Shown: positions 19,293 through 27,406 of the stretch, one piece after another | Layout: every line of letters begins with the position of its first letter | Numbering within the stretch: position 1 is the first letter of the stretch | Assembly (NCBI RefSeq): GCF_014649815.1 | Contig: NZ_BMTT01000003.1 | Location: 472,416-536,415 of the forward strand | Source of the DNA: Streptomyces mutabilis | GTDB lineage: Bacteria > Actinomycetota > Actinomycetes > Streptomycetales > Streptomycetaceae | Length of the DNA: 64,000 nucleotides | Direction: 5' to 3' | The notes under the pieces: generated by a model | Told to the model about the DNA's origin: nothing | The model's database searches: none | Seen by the model: the letters and a program-made list of their open reading frames with translations, nothing else | Program-made: the position numbers and the translations under genes

Positions 19293-19925
19293 GTGCATGG
19301 ACCCGAACCGACCCGATCCGCCTGCGCCGGACGCGTGTTGGCCCTGGTGACGCTGACGTTCACGCTCGTCGGCACACCGGTCGGCCCGGCGCGGGCGGAC
19401 GCCTGCGCGTACGCCTCGACGGGGCCGGGCGGCATCGACGCCGTGGCGATCGCCGGGAGCGGCACCTGGCCCACCTTCCCGGCGTGCCCCGAGCTCTCAC
19501 CGACGCCTCCGCCCGCCCCGCCACCGACGCCCGCGCCACCACCACCGAAGCCCACTCCCCCGCCACCGCCACCGCCACCACCCGCACCGGAGCCCGAACC
19601 GGAGCCACCGGCGCCGCCCGCCCCGAGACCCGAGCCGCCGCCTCCCGCGCCGCCCCCTCGACCGGCACCGCAGCGGCCCACGCCGACACCGACCCCGACC
19701 CTTCCGCCGGCGCCCGCCCCCGTACCGGAGCGGCCGGCGCCGCCCGCGCCCACCCCGTCGGTCACGCCCACGCCCCGGCCGACACTGAGCCCGGTGCACT
19801 ACCCGCGCTACCGCACAGCCCGGCCGCAGCAGCGGTCGTCCCGCGGGGCCACCTCGCCGCTCGTCTTCGTCCTGCTCATCACGGTGCCCGCGGTGGTCGC
19901 CGTGGCCGCGCTCCGTGCGCGCTGA
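19293..19925 (+). CDS. Secreted proline-rich surface protein with C-terminal membrane anchor
   Basis: About 210 residues. A signal peptide (VLALVTLTFTLVGTPVG, cleavage near ARA-DA) is followed by a short segment with two Cys (DACAY and FPACPEL). A long Pro-rich tract follows (Pro with Thr, Ala, Glu, Arg and Lys, about residues 70-165), then a C-terminal transmembrane helix (PLVFVLLITVPAVVAVAAL) with a short basic tail. The design suggests a wall-spanning stalk fixed in the membrane. The GTG at 19293 is chosen because it precedes the signal peptide; no strong ribosome site is visible. Low-complexity GC-rich sequence makes the exact start uncertain, but the signal peptide and anchor argue it is real. 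Confidence 0.7.
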   Translation: MHGPEPTRSACAGRVLALVTLTFTLVGTPVGPARADACAYASTGPGGIDAVAIAGSGTWPTFPACPELSPTPPPAPPPTPAPPPPKPTPPPPPPPPPAPEPEPEPPAPPAPRPEPPPPAPPPRPAPQRPTPTPTPTLPPAPAPVPERPAPPAPTPSVTPTPRPTLSPVHYPRYRTARPQQRSSRGATSPLVFVLLITVPAVVAVAALRAR

Positions 19926-19941
19926 TCCCCTGGAGCCTGTC

Positions 19942-20706
19942 TTGCCGGAATGGCTTGTTCTCACCCTCGCGATGGTGGCCGCCGGTGTCGTGGTGGTCAT
20001 CATCACCGTCGTGCGGCACCGCCGGGCGTCCGACGACGAGGACATCACCGAGACCCCGGACGTCATCGAGTACATGACGATGTGGATCGGGGTGGTGTAC
20101 GCCATCGTCCTGGGTCTGGCCATCGCGGGTGTCTGGGAGGCGCGCAGCGCCGCCCAGGACCACGTCCAGGCGGAGGCGGTCGCGCTGCACGAGATCTCGG
20201 AACGCGTCCGGGCCTATCCGCCCGACGTCCGCGACCGCATCCGGGAGGATGTCAACGCCTATGTCGGACACGTCGTCACCACCGAGTGGAAGGTGATGGC
20301 CGACCGGGGCGAGGTGACCGAGCGCGGCACCGAGCTCCTCGACCGCGTCCGCGCGGACGTCACGGACTACGAGCCGAAGTCGGACTTCGAGGCCCAGGCG
20401 TACCAGCCGCTCGTCGACCAGGTGGCCGTCGCGGACCAGGCCCGCATCGCCCGGGCGGAGTCGACCGGGGCGACGATGCCGGGCGTGGTGTGGTTCGGCC
20501 TCATCACGGGGGGCGTCGTCACGGTCGGGATGGTCTTCGCCCTGCAGATCCAGCGCACGGCGCGCGAACTCATCCTCGCCGGGCTGTTCTCCGCGCTGAT
20601 CGCCTTCCTGCTCTTCCTCATCTGGGACTTCGACGCACCGTTCAGCCGCGGTGTGGCGGCGTCGACCGACCCGTTCCTGAACCTCTTCCCCGGGGTGAAG
20701 GACTGA
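19942..20706 (+). CDS. DUF4239 integral membrane protein
   Basis: About 254 residues with four hydrophobic segments: WLVLTLAMVAAGVVVVIITVV at the N terminus, MTMWIGVVYAIVLGLAIAGVW, VVWFGLITGGVVTVGMVFAL and ILAGLFSALIAFLLFLIWDF. A charged soluble region of about 100 residues lies between segments two and three. This is the DUF4239 layout; function unknown. I prefer the TTG at 19942, which has CTGGAGCC just upstream. A GTG at 19915 would overlap the preceding gene by 11 bases. Likely co-transcribed with the proline-rich protein. Confidence 0.8.
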   Translation: MPEWLVLTLAMVAAGVVVVIITVVRHRRASDDEDITETPDVIEYMTMWIGVVYAIVLGLAIAGVWEARSAAQDHVQAEAVALHEISERVRAYPPDVRDRIREDVNAYVGHVVTTEWKVMADRGEVTERGTELLDRVRADVTDYEPKSDFEAQAYQPLVDQVAVADQARIARAESTGATMPGVVWFGLITGGVVTVGMVFALQIQRTARELILAGLFSALIAFLLFLIWDFDAPFSRGVAASTDPFLNLFPGVKD

Positions 20707-20729
20707 GACCCGGCACCGGGGAACCGCCG

Positions 20730-20759
20730 GGGGACACCCGACACGCCGTCGGTGTCCCC
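20730..20759. terminator. Terminator after the DUF4239 gene
   Basis: Nine-base perfect arms GGGGACACC / GGTGTCCCC, extended by GAC/GTC after a bulged C, 24 bp past the stop. Confidence 0.75.
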
Positions 20760-20905
20760 TGAGCGGCCCACACATCTGCCCCCATTCGCGCGACTGCGAT
20801 CGCGCCGGCTCCTCCGGCTTCCTAGCGTTTCGGGCATCGAGGTGCATTCCTGGCGCGAGCGGAACAGGTCCGCCCGCCGCTCCTCGGGGACCCGGAGGAT
20901 TCACC

Positions 20906-21427
20906 ATGCGCGCGATACCCGCCGCCTCGGTCGCACTGCTGGGCGTCGCCGCCCTCTCCGCCTGTGTACCGGCCGGAGCAGCCCCGGGCGGCACGTACGG
21001 CTTCACCCTTTCCCCGGCCACCGTGGCACCGGGCGACGAGGTGACGCTGGGAGTGGGCCGCGGGGCGGGCGGCTGCAAGGGGCGCGTCACCGTGTCGTCG
21101 CCCGTCTTCGACACGGTCACCATCCCGCGGCACGAGTACTCGGCGACGGCGCAGGTCGACCGGGACGCGAGGCGCGGGGCGGTCTACGAGGTGAAGTTCG
21201 CCTGTGACGGCAGGTCCGAGACCTTGAACCTGACCATCGCGGGCGGCCACTCCGGCCACCCCACGCACCACCCCCGCCACCCCGACAAGGGCGTCCACGC
21301 CGGTGAGGGCGGCAGCGTCGCGGGGTTCGACGTGAAGGAGATCGGGCTCGGCGCCCTGCTCATCGCGGGCTCGGTCGGCGCGGCGTACCACCTCTCGCGC
21401 CGCCGCTCCGGCGAGGACGCGACCTGA
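20906..21427 (+). CDS. Small exported Ig-like protein with C-terminal membrane anchor (paralogue A)
   Basis: 173 residues. The N terminus is a signal peptide ending in LSAC, which could be a lipobox. A beta-rich domain follows (FTLSPATVAPGDEVTLGVG) with two Cys likely bonded (GGCKG and FACDG), then a His/Gly/Pro linker, and a C-terminal helix IGLGALLIAGSVGAAYHL followed by a basic tail RRRSG. The tail resembles a sorting signal without a recognisable LPXTG. It is homologous in layout to the protein at 21593-22087, and both have nearly identical ribosome sites (CGGAGGAT-TCACC and GCGGAGGAT-CAC). A sortase gene lies 1 kb away. Confidence 0.75.
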   Translation: MRAIPAASVALLGVAALSACVPAGAAPGGTYGFTLSPATVAPGDEVTLGVGRGAGGCKGRVTVSSPVFDTVTIPRHEYSATAQVDRDARRGAVYEVKFACDGRSETLNLTIAGGHSGHPTHHPRHPDKGVHAGEGGSVAGFDVKEIGLGALLIAGSVGAAYHLSRRRSGEDAT

Positions 21428-21432
21428 ACGTC

Positions 21433-21487
21433 CCCGACAGGACTTCGCCCCGGACCCGCGAAGGGCCCGGGGCGAAGTCCTGTCGGG
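21433..21487. terminator. Strong bidirectional terminator
   Basis: A perfect 21-bp inverted repeat (arms 21433-21453 and 21467-21487, 13-nt loop) between two convergent genes for paralogous exported proteins. Confidence 0.85.
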
Positions 21488-21592
21488 ACGGTGCGCGAAC
21501 CGGCCGTGCGACGCCGACGCGCGGTGGGAAGGAGAGACCGGACGGGCCCACCTTCCGAAGGCGGGTCCCGTACGGTGACGTGCCGGGGCGGG

Positions 21593-22087
21593 TCAGATGC
21601 GGCGCTCGGCGCGTCGGCGCATCCAGAACAGGCCGCCGCCGGCGACGGCCGCGGCGACGAGCCCGCCGCCGATCGCGATGTCGGCCGACGTCGCCCCGCT
21701 GGTGCTGCTGCCGCCGATGCCACCGCGGACGCCGCCGATGACGGTGAAGGCGGCCGGACGCGTCAGGCGCCTGCCCGAGCAGTTGACGGTGATGTCGTAC
21801 GAGCCCGGACGGGCGTCCTGCTTGATGGTGGCGGTGCCCTTGGACGTCTCGTTGGCTCCCCTGACCGGGGTCAGGTGGGTCGTCCGGAAGGCGTCCGAGG
21901 TCATTGTGCCACCCTGGGGGCAACCGTCGACCGTGACGGTCATCTGGCCGCCGCGGGCGATCACGCTGGGCAGGGCGACGATGTTGCTCGGCTGGTTGTG
22001 GTCGCCGCCCGCGGTGGCCGTGGGGGCGGCCAGCCCGAGGACAGCGACCGCGGCGCCGGCTGCCGCGAGGGCACGAGTGTTGCGCAT
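21593..22087 (-). CDS. Small exported Ig-like protein with C-terminal membrane anchor (paralogue B)
   Basis: 164 residues. A Sec signal peptide (ALAAAGAAVAVLGLAAPTATA) is followed by a beta-rich domain (VALPSVIARGGQMTVTVDGCPQGG ... DITVNCSGR) with two Cys in the same places as paralogue A. A Gly/Ser linker leads to a C-terminal helix (IAIGGGLVAAAVAGGGLFWM) and basic tail RRRAERR. The ATG has GGAGGATCAC upstream. Convergent with paralogue A and divergent from a sortase gene. No enzyme motif is seen; a wall-exposed structural or binding role is inferred. Confidence 0.78.
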   Translation of the reverse strand: MRNTRALAAAGAAVAVLGLAAPTATAGGDHNQPSNIVALPSVIARGGQMTVTVDGCPQGGTMTSDAFRTTHLTPVRGANETSKGTATIKQDARPGSYDITVNCSGRRLTRPAAFTVIGGVRGGIGGSSTSGATSADIAIGGGLVAAAVAGGGLFWMRRRAERRI

Positions 22088-22418
22088 GTGATCCTCCGCG
22101 GAAGACGCCCCGGGACCCGTCCCCGGTCGATCGGCGAGAAAGCGCCTCCCGGAATGACCCTCAGTTGCCCTGCCCGGGGCCGCATTTCGGGAATGGTCCG
22201 TCCTGGTGAGCGGTGTACGGGGCCGAAACCGCGCGGGCCGATATCGCCGCAGGTCACGCACCGTCAGCGAATTCCATTCGGCCGAATCCCGGATGGCTCA
22301 CCGAAGGACGCTCCCGCCACCCGTTCGCCACCGCCCCGTCGCCGGTCGGGCGCGTGGCGCTTAGCGTGCCCGTATGCGCGAACGACACGGCGACGGCCGG
22401 GCCGAGAGGGGATGGCCA
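22088..22418. other. Gene-free divergent promoter region of paralogue B and the sortase
   Basis: A 331-bp stretch with no supported gene. It holds a 12-bp perfect palindrome ATTCGGCCGAAT at 22276-22287, roughly midway between the two divergent starts, and a near-repeat of GGAATG followed by ACC or GTCC (22151 and 22190 regions). An upstream ATG at 22374 could extend the sortase by 15 residues. Confidence 0.5.
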
Positions 22419-23084
22419 ATGGACGCGTCCGAGTGGGCCGAAGAGGAGGAGCGGCGCAGGAAGCGCGCTCCCTGGGGCGTGATAGCGCTTGTTCTGCTGA
22501 CCGGACTCGCGCTCATCCGGAACGGTTCGGGGGAATTCGACCAGGGTCCGCCGCAGCCGACGTCGGCCGCCGCCTCGGACACCCGCGTCGCGGACGACAA
22601 CGGCGCGGCCACGGGTCTCGCCCCGCTGCCGTACTCGGTACCCGACCGGGTCGGCATCCCCGCCATCCAGGTCGACGCGCCGGTCATGTCGGTCGGTCTC
22701 GACGCCGAGGGCTGGATCGACGCGCCGCCCCCCGAGGACCCGAACCTGGCGGGCTGGTTCACCGGCGCGGTCACCCCGGGCGAGAAGGGCACCGCGGTCG
22801 TGGTCGGCCACGTCGACAACCAGCAGGGGCCAGCCGTCTTCTACGGACTCGGGGCCCTCAAGAAGGGGAACGAGGTCGAGGTGCACCGCCAGGACGGGAA
22901 GACGGCGGTCTTCGAGATCTACGGCATCGAGGTGTTCGCGAAGGACGACTTCCCCGGCGACCGGGTGTACGCGTCCAAGGGAAGCCCTGAACTGCGGGTC
23001 ATCACCTGCGGCGGGGGTTTCTCCAAGCAGAACGGCTACGAGGGGAACGTCGTGGCCTTCGCCCGCATGACCGAGGTCCGCTGA
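22419..23084 (+). CDS. Class F-type sortase
   Basis: A 221-residue cysteine transpeptidase with a single N-terminal membrane anchor (PWGVIALVLLTGLALI), an extracytoplasmic linker and a sortase barrel. The catalytic His is in VVVGHVDNQ and the catalytic Cys in LRVITCGGGF, with a conserved downstream GYEGNVVAFA. The TCGG form of the active site and small size fit class F sortases of actinobacteria. The ATG at 22419 has GAGAGGGG about 10 nt upstream. Two small exported proteins with sorting-signal-like tails lie next to it and are candidate partners, though neither shows an LPXTG-type motif. Confidence 0.85.
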   Translation: MDASEWAEEEERRRKRAPWGVIALVLLTGLALIRNGSGEFDQGPPQPTSAAASDTRVADDNGAATGLAPLPYSVPDRVGIPAIQVDAPVMSVGLDAEGWIDAPPPEDPNLAGWFTGAVTPGEKGTAVVVGHVDNQQGPAVFYGLGALKKGNEVEVHRQDGKTAVFEIYGIEVFAKDDFPGDRVYASKGSPELRVITCGGGFSKQNGYEGNVVAFARMTEVR

Positions 23085-23100
23085 GCGGGCCCCGGCCCGC
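23085..23100. terminator. Short terminator between sortase and deacetylase
   Basis: A compact GC hairpin GCGGGC / GCCCGC with a 4-nt loop, directly after the sortase stop and 15 bp before the convergent deacetylase stop. Confidence 0.5.
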
Positions 23101-23114
23101 GGGCGCGCCGGGGA

Positions 23115-23951
23115 TCAGACGAACCGACGGCGGGGGACGGTGAGGTGGTAGCCGGAGTCCAGCAGCTCGGGAAGGTACCTGCGCAGGGCCCGGACGCTCT
23201 GCGAGCGGTCGCCCCCGGCGTCGTGCGAGAGCACCACGACGCCGGGGGCGGCGCCGTCCTCGACCCGCTCGACGATGGTGCCGGTGCCGGGGGTGGTCCA
23301 GTCGAGGGTGTCCACGGTCCAGGCGAGCGGTTCCATGCCCAGCTCCGCGCCGAGCTGGAAGGCGGCGCGGTTCCACGCCCCGTAGGGGGCCCGGAACCAG
23401 AGGGGCGGTTCGCCATAGGCCTGCTCGACGACCTCGCTCGTACGCTCCATCTCGGTGCGGATGCGGCGCCGGGTCAGCCGGGTCAGCAGGGGGTGGGACC
23501 AGGTGTGGTTGCCGACGACGTGTCCCTCGTCGGCCATGCGGGACAGCAGGTCCCGGTTGTAGTCCGCCATCTCCCCGCAGACGAAGAACGTGGCGCGCAC
23601 GCCGTACTCGGCCAGCGTGTCCAGGATGTCCGGGGTGTAGCGGGGGTCGGGGCCGTCGTCGAAGGTGAGCATCATGACGCGGCCCCGGCCGGAGATGCGC
23701 AGGATCGGCTCGCTGCGCACCGGTGGCCGCCGGAGCGCGTCCCGGGGCGCGCCGTATCCGGTCAGAGGCTGGAGGCGGTAGGCGGACGGCTTGAGCGGGC
23801 GGTGCGCCGCGGGGCCCGGGGCGGGCGCGGCCGACGGGGCCGGTCCACCCCCCGAGCCCACCGCGAACGCGCCGGCGGTGCCGACCGCTCCGACTGCCGT
23901 GACGCCGGCCAGCAGTGCGCGACGCCGGGTGAACAACTGATCCTTCTGCAT
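23115..23951 (-). CDS. Secreted polysaccharide deacetylase (NodB fold)
   Basis: A 278-residue carbohydrate esterase family 4 protein. The N terminus has a twin-arginine-like signal (FTRRRALLAGV). NodB motifs are complete: TFDDGP (catalytic base and metal Asp), HTWSHP (metal His pair), RAPYG, DTLDW and LSHDAG. The likely substrate is peptidoglycan or another N-acetylated wall polymer. It sits at the end of the envelope block beside the sortase. Confidence 0.9.
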   Translation of the reverse strand: MQKDQLFTRRRALLAGVTAVGAVGTAGAFAVGSGGGPAPSAAPAPGPAAHRPLKPSAYRLQPLTGYGAPRDALRRPPVRSEPILRISGRGRVMMLTFDDGPDPRYTPDILDTLAEYGVRATFFVCGEMADYNRDLLSRMADEGHVVGNHTWSHPLLTRLTRRRIRTEMERTSEVVEQAYGEPPLWFRAPYGAWNRAAFQLGAELGMEPLAWTVDTLDWTTPGTGTIVERVEDGAAPGVVVLSHDAGGDRSQSVRALRRYLPELLDSGYHLTVPRRRFV

Positions 23952-24061
23952 GACTCATCAGTCGCCCGGCGGGGGTCCGGCGCACTTGAGAAACACCGGT
24001 GCGGCTGCACGGAACCACCCGCACGGGCCAAGATCGGGAGTGACTCCGATAACCTCGCCGC

Positions 24062-24523
24062 GTGACGGAGCAGCACGCCCAGCGGTTCGAGCGGGGCACG
24101 GACGGGCCGAAGGTCATCGTCGTCGGGGTGGACGGGTCCGACTCCTCGCTGCGGGCCGCGGCCTACGCCGGCGGTCTGGCCCGGCGGCAGCGCGCGCTGC
24201 TCGCCGTCGTGTACGTGCAGCCGGTGCTGGCGGCGGGTACGGCGCTCGGGGCGCCGGTGGCGGGGACGACCGACGAGATCGCCGAGGACCTGGTGGCGCA
24301 CATCCGGGAGGCGGCCGAGCGGGTCAAGGGGATATTCGACGTGCGCTGGGAGTTCCACACCTTCCGCGGCGACCCGTACAACGGCCTGGTGAAGGCGGCC
24401 GACGATCTGAAGGCCGACGCCGTCGTCGTGGGCGCCTCCGAGCAGGCCGGGCACCGGATCGTGGGCTCGGTCGCGGTGCGGCTGGTGAAGGCGGGGCGCT
24501 GGCCGGTGACCGTGGTGCCGTGA
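24062..24523 (+). CDS. Universal stress protein (UspA family)
   Basis: A 153-residue single UspA domain. Seen: VIVVGVDGSDSSLRAAAYA at the N terminus and the phosphate-binding end VVVGASEQAGHRIVGSVAVRLVKAGRWPVTVVP, close to the G-2x-G-9x-G pattern of ATP-binding members. The start is a GTG. It directly precedes an amino acid permease on the same strand, with 100 bp between. Confidence 0.9.
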   Translation: MTEQHAQRFERGTDGPKVIVVGVDGSDSSLRAAAYAGGLARRQRALLAVVYVQPVLAAGTALGAPVAGTTDEIAEDLVAHIREAAERVKGIFDVRWEFHTFRGDPYNGLVKAADDLKADAVVVGASEQAGHRIVGSVAVRLVKAGRWPVTVVP

Positions 24524-24625
24524 CTCCTGTCGGAGTGGCGTGTGCGTCGTCGCTTCCGTCGCGGGCGTGTGTGAGTCATCATGATCCACCGTCAGCCGTT
24601 TGCCGTCCACAAAGAGGTGAGGCGC

Positions 24626-26041
24626 ATGGCCGGGTTCCGTACGGGCGAGGGCGTTCTCCGCCGCAAACCGATCGAGCAGATCGAAGCTACCGAGGGCGGC
24701 GGGGGAACGGGCCTGCAGCGGACGCTGGGGCTGTGGCAGCTGACCGCTATCGGCGTGGGCGGCATCATCGGGGCGGGCATCTTCACCCTGGCCGGCACGG
24801 TGGCCAACGGCACGGCGGGACCGGCGGTCCTCGTCTCCTTCCTCGTCGCGGGCGTCGCGAGCGCCGCGGCGGCCCTGTCGTACGCCGAGTTCGCCGGGAT
24901 GATCCCGAAGGCGGGCTCCGCCTACACCTACGGTTACGTGGTCCTCGGTGAGCTGGCGGGCTGGTTCATCGGCTGGGACCTGCTCCTGGAGTACACGGCG
25001 ATCGTGGCGGTGGTCGCGATCGGCATCTCCGGCTACTTCAGCTTCCTGGTCGGGGAGATGGGCGCGGACATCCCGAACTGGATGCTGGGCGCGCCCGGCA
25101 CCGGCGACGGTCACAAGGTCGACCTGTTCGCCGCGCTGCTCTGCCTGCTCATCGCGTACCTGTTGAACCTGGGCATCGAGAACGCGGCCCGGTTCGAGAT
25201 GGTCGTGGTGGTGCTGAAGGTGCTGGTGGTGCTGCTGGTGATCGCGGTCGGCATCTTCCACATCGACACGACGAACTACGACCCGTTCTTCCCGTACGGG
25301 GTCGGCGGGGCGTTCACGGGCGCGGCGACGGTGTTCTTCGCGGTCTTCGGATACGACGCGATGTCGACGGCGGCCGAGGAGTCGAAGGACGCCCAGCGCC
25401 ACATGCCGAAGGCGATCATCTACTCGCTGATCATCTCGATGGTGCTGTACGTGGCGGCCTGTCTGGTGCTGACCGGCATGCAGAACTACAAGGAAGTCGA
25501 CCCGGAGAGCGGCTTCTCGACGGCGTTCAAGTCGGTGGGGCTGAGCGGTCTGGCGGACGTGATCGCGGTGGGCGCGATCATCGGCATCCTGACAGTGATG
25601 TTCACGTTCATGCTGGGCGTCACCCGCGTGTGGTTCGCCATGTCGCGTGACGGGCTGCTGCCCAAGTGGTTCGCCAAGACGCACCCGACGCGGCACGTGC
25701 CGACCCGGGTGACCTGGATCGTCGGGGTCGCGTCGGCGCTGATCGCCGGGTTCCTGCCGATCGGCGAGGCGGCGGAGCTGACCAACATCGGCATCCTGCT
25801 GGCGTTCGTGGTGGTGTGCGCGGCGGTGATCGTGCTGCGCTACCGGCAGCCGGAGCTGCCGCGCACCTTCCGGACGCCGTGGATGCCGTTCGTGCCGGCC
25901 CTGGGCATCGTCTTCTCGATCTGGCTGATCACGTTCCTGCGCTGGCAGACCTGGGCGCGGTTCGCCGTGTGGTTCGCGGTCGGCCTGGTGATCTACTTCG
26001 GGTACTCGTACCGGAAGTCGGAGCTGGCGCGGCGGCGTTAG
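24626..26041 (+). CDS. APC-family amino acid permease (cationic amino acid transporter type)
   Basis: A 471-residue transporter with about 12 hydrophobic helices. Seen: LQRTLGLWQLTAIGVGGIIGAGIFTLAG (helix 1 with the unwound Gly stretch), SYAEFAGMIPKAGSAYTYGYV, and FAVFGYDAMSTAAEESKDAQRHMPKAI, all characteristic of the CAT subgroup. The ATG at 24626 is preceded by GAGGTGAGG and gives the expected cytoplasmic N terminus; a start 45 bases upstream is less likely. Its stop codon overlaps the convergent hydrolase stop. Confidence 0.92.
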   Translation: MAGFRTGEGVLRRKPIEQIEATEGGGGTGLQRTLGLWQLTAIGVGGIIGAGIFTLAGTVANGTAGPAVLVSFLVAGVASAAAALSYAEFAGMIPKAGSAYTYGYVVLGELAGWFIGWDLLLEYTAIVAVVAIGISGYFSFLVGEMGADIPNWMLGAPGTGDGHKVDLFAALLCLLIAYLLNLGIENAARFEMVVVVLKVLVVLLVIAVGIFHIDTTNYDPFFPYGVGGAFTGAATVFFAVFGYDAMSTAAEESKDAQRHMPKAIIYSLIISMVLYVAACLVLTGMQNYKEVDPESGFSTAFKSVGLSGLADVIAVGAIIGILTVMFTFMLGVTRVWFAMSRDGLLPKWFAKTHPTRHVPTRVTWIVGVASALIAGFLPIGEAAELTNIGILLAFVVVCAAVIVLRYRQPELPRTFRTPWMPFVPALGIVFSIWLITFLRWQTWARFAVWFAVGLVIYFGYSYRKSELARRR

Positions 26042-26856
26042 AGGCTGCCGAGGAAGCCGGTGACGATCGCGTTGAAGGCGTCCGGGCGCTCCATGTTGGG
26101 GTAGTGCGCGGTGCCTTCCACAGTGGCGCAGCGGCCGTCCGGGACCGTGCGGGCGAGCCGTTCCGCCTCGGCGATCAGGTCGGGCGCGTCCAGCGCGCCG
26201 TTGACCGTGAGGACCGGGACGTCGATCTTCGGGACGCGGGACCAGGTGTCGGTCATCGGCACGTGGTGGTTCTCCTCGTCCGGGGTGTGCTTGGCGAGGG
26301 TGCCGAGGGCCATCTCGCGCAGCCGGGTCAGGACGGCGGGGTCGACGTCGTCGAGGGTGCGGTGCTCGCCGGGCACGAAGCGCAGGAAGGCGGCGACCCA
26401 GCCCTCGACGTCACTCGCCCCCAGCGCGCGGGCCTGCTCGGCCTGCACCTGCCGCACCCAGGGGTCGGTGTACTCGAACTCGCTGGTGGCCGCTCCCGAG
26501 ACCACCACCGCACGGACCAGCTCCGGGTGCTCCAGCACCGTGTCGGTGGCGATGGCCCCGCCCATGGAGACACCGACCAACGCCGCGGGCCCGGCGTCGA
26601 GGTGGCGCAGCAGGGCGGCGAGGTCGTCGGCCCAGCGGAACGGCCGGGTGGCGTTGGCCGAGGCACCGTGACCGCGGACATCGGGCGCGATCACGCGGTA
26701 TCCGGCGGAAGCGAGAGCCGGGATCTGGGCCTCGAACACGCGGTGGTCGACGAATCCGGAGTGCAGCAGCACGACCAGGTCCCCGGCCCCGGCGTCACCG
26801 TAGGCGAGTTCCCCGTCCGAGGAGGTGAAGAAGCGCAGATCCGAAGCAGCATTCAT
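26038..26856 (-). CDS. Alpha/beta-hydrolase
   Basis: A 272-residue alpha/beta-hydrolase. Nucleophile elbow GVSMGG (Ser), oxyanion-type HSGF segment, DVRGHGAS, and a C-terminal catalytic His in EGTAHYPNMERP; the acid is probably in VNGALDAPD. Resembles 3-oxoadipate enol-lactonase and epoxide-hydrolase-like proteins; the substrate is unknown. The start codon lies inside a 19-bp operator, and the gene is divergent from a MarR regulator that probably represses it. Confidence 0.88.
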   Translation of the reverse strand: MNAASDLRFFTSSDGELAYGDAGAGDLVVLLHSGFVDHRVFEAQIPALASAGYRVIAPDVRGHGASANATRPFRWADDLAALLRHLDAGPAALVGVSMGGAIATDTVLEHPELVRAVVVSGAATSEFEYTDPWVRQVQAEQARALGASDVEGWVAAFLRFVPGEHRTLDDVDPAVLTRLREMALGTLAKHTPDEENHHVPMTDTWSRVPKIDVPVLTVNGALDAPDLIAEAERLARTVPDGRCATVEGTAHYPNMERPDAFNAIVTGFLGSL

Positions 26857-26873
26857 GACAACCAAGGTGTCAT
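26855..26873. promoter_or_regulatory. MarR-type operator, copy 1
   Basis: ATGACAACCAAGGTGTCAT, with perfect 6-bp outer arms (ATGACA / TGTCAT). It overlaps the hydrolase start codon. A second copy differing at three positions starts 31 bp away. Confidence 0.6.
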
Positions 26874-26885
26874 TTCGGGCCCGAT

Positions 26886-26904
26886 TTGGCAACCCAGGTG
26901 TCAT
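26886..26904. promoter_or_regulatory. MarR-type operator, copy 2
   Basis: TTGGCAACCCAGGTGTCAT matches copy 1 at 16 of 19 positions and has the same orientation. It ends 9 bp before the marR start, three helical turns from copy 1. Confidence 0.6.
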
Positions 26905-26913
26905 GATGAAGGG

Positions 26914-27387
26914 GTGAAGGACACCGACACCCCCCTCCCGCCGGACGCGCTCGCCCGGCGCCTCACCGAGGTCTACGATCTGGTCGGCCCCCTCTACCGG
27001 CGTGCGCAGCGCAGTGTCGAGCAGGGCCTGGCCGCCGACGGCCTGTCCGTCGGAGTCCGTGCCGTGCTGACGCTGCTGCACCGCAACGGGCCGATGACCG
27101 TGCCGCAGATGGGCCGGGCCCAGGCGATCAGCCGTCAGTTCGTGCAGCGCATGGTCAACGAGGGCGCGGCGCTGGGCCTGGTGGAGAGCATCCCGAACCC
27201 GGCGCACCGACGGTCGTCGCTGATCCGGCTGACCGGCCCCGGACAGGACACCATCGCCGCCGTGCTGGACCGGGAGCACCGGCTGCTGCGCGACGTCGGC
27301 GGCGACCTCACCGACGCCGACGTCGCCACCTGCCGGCGGGTGCTCGGGGCGATGCTGACGGCGCTGGACCACGTGGACGACGCCTGA
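26914..27387 (+). CDS. MarR family transcriptional regulator
   Basis: A 157-residue winged-helix regulator. Seen: the dimerisation helix VYDLVGPLYRRAQRSVEQ, the HTH LTLLHRNGPMTVPQMGRAQAISRQFVQRMVNE and the wing PAHRRSSLIRLT. GTG start with AAGG just before it. Divergent from the alpha/beta-hydrolase gene over 57 bp containing two matched operators, so it most likely represses both itself and the hydrolase in response to a small aromatic-type ligand (inference). Confidence 0.9.
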   Translation: MKDTDTPLPPDALARRLTEVYDLVGPLYRRAQRSVEQGLAADGLSVGVRAVLTLLHRNGPMTVPQMGRAQAISRQFVQRMVNEGAALGLVESIPNPAHRRSSLIRLTGPGQDTIAAVLDREHRLLRDVGGDLTDADVATCRRVLGAMLTALDHVDDA

Positions 27388-27406
27388 CACGCGCGGCGGC
27401 CCCGCC

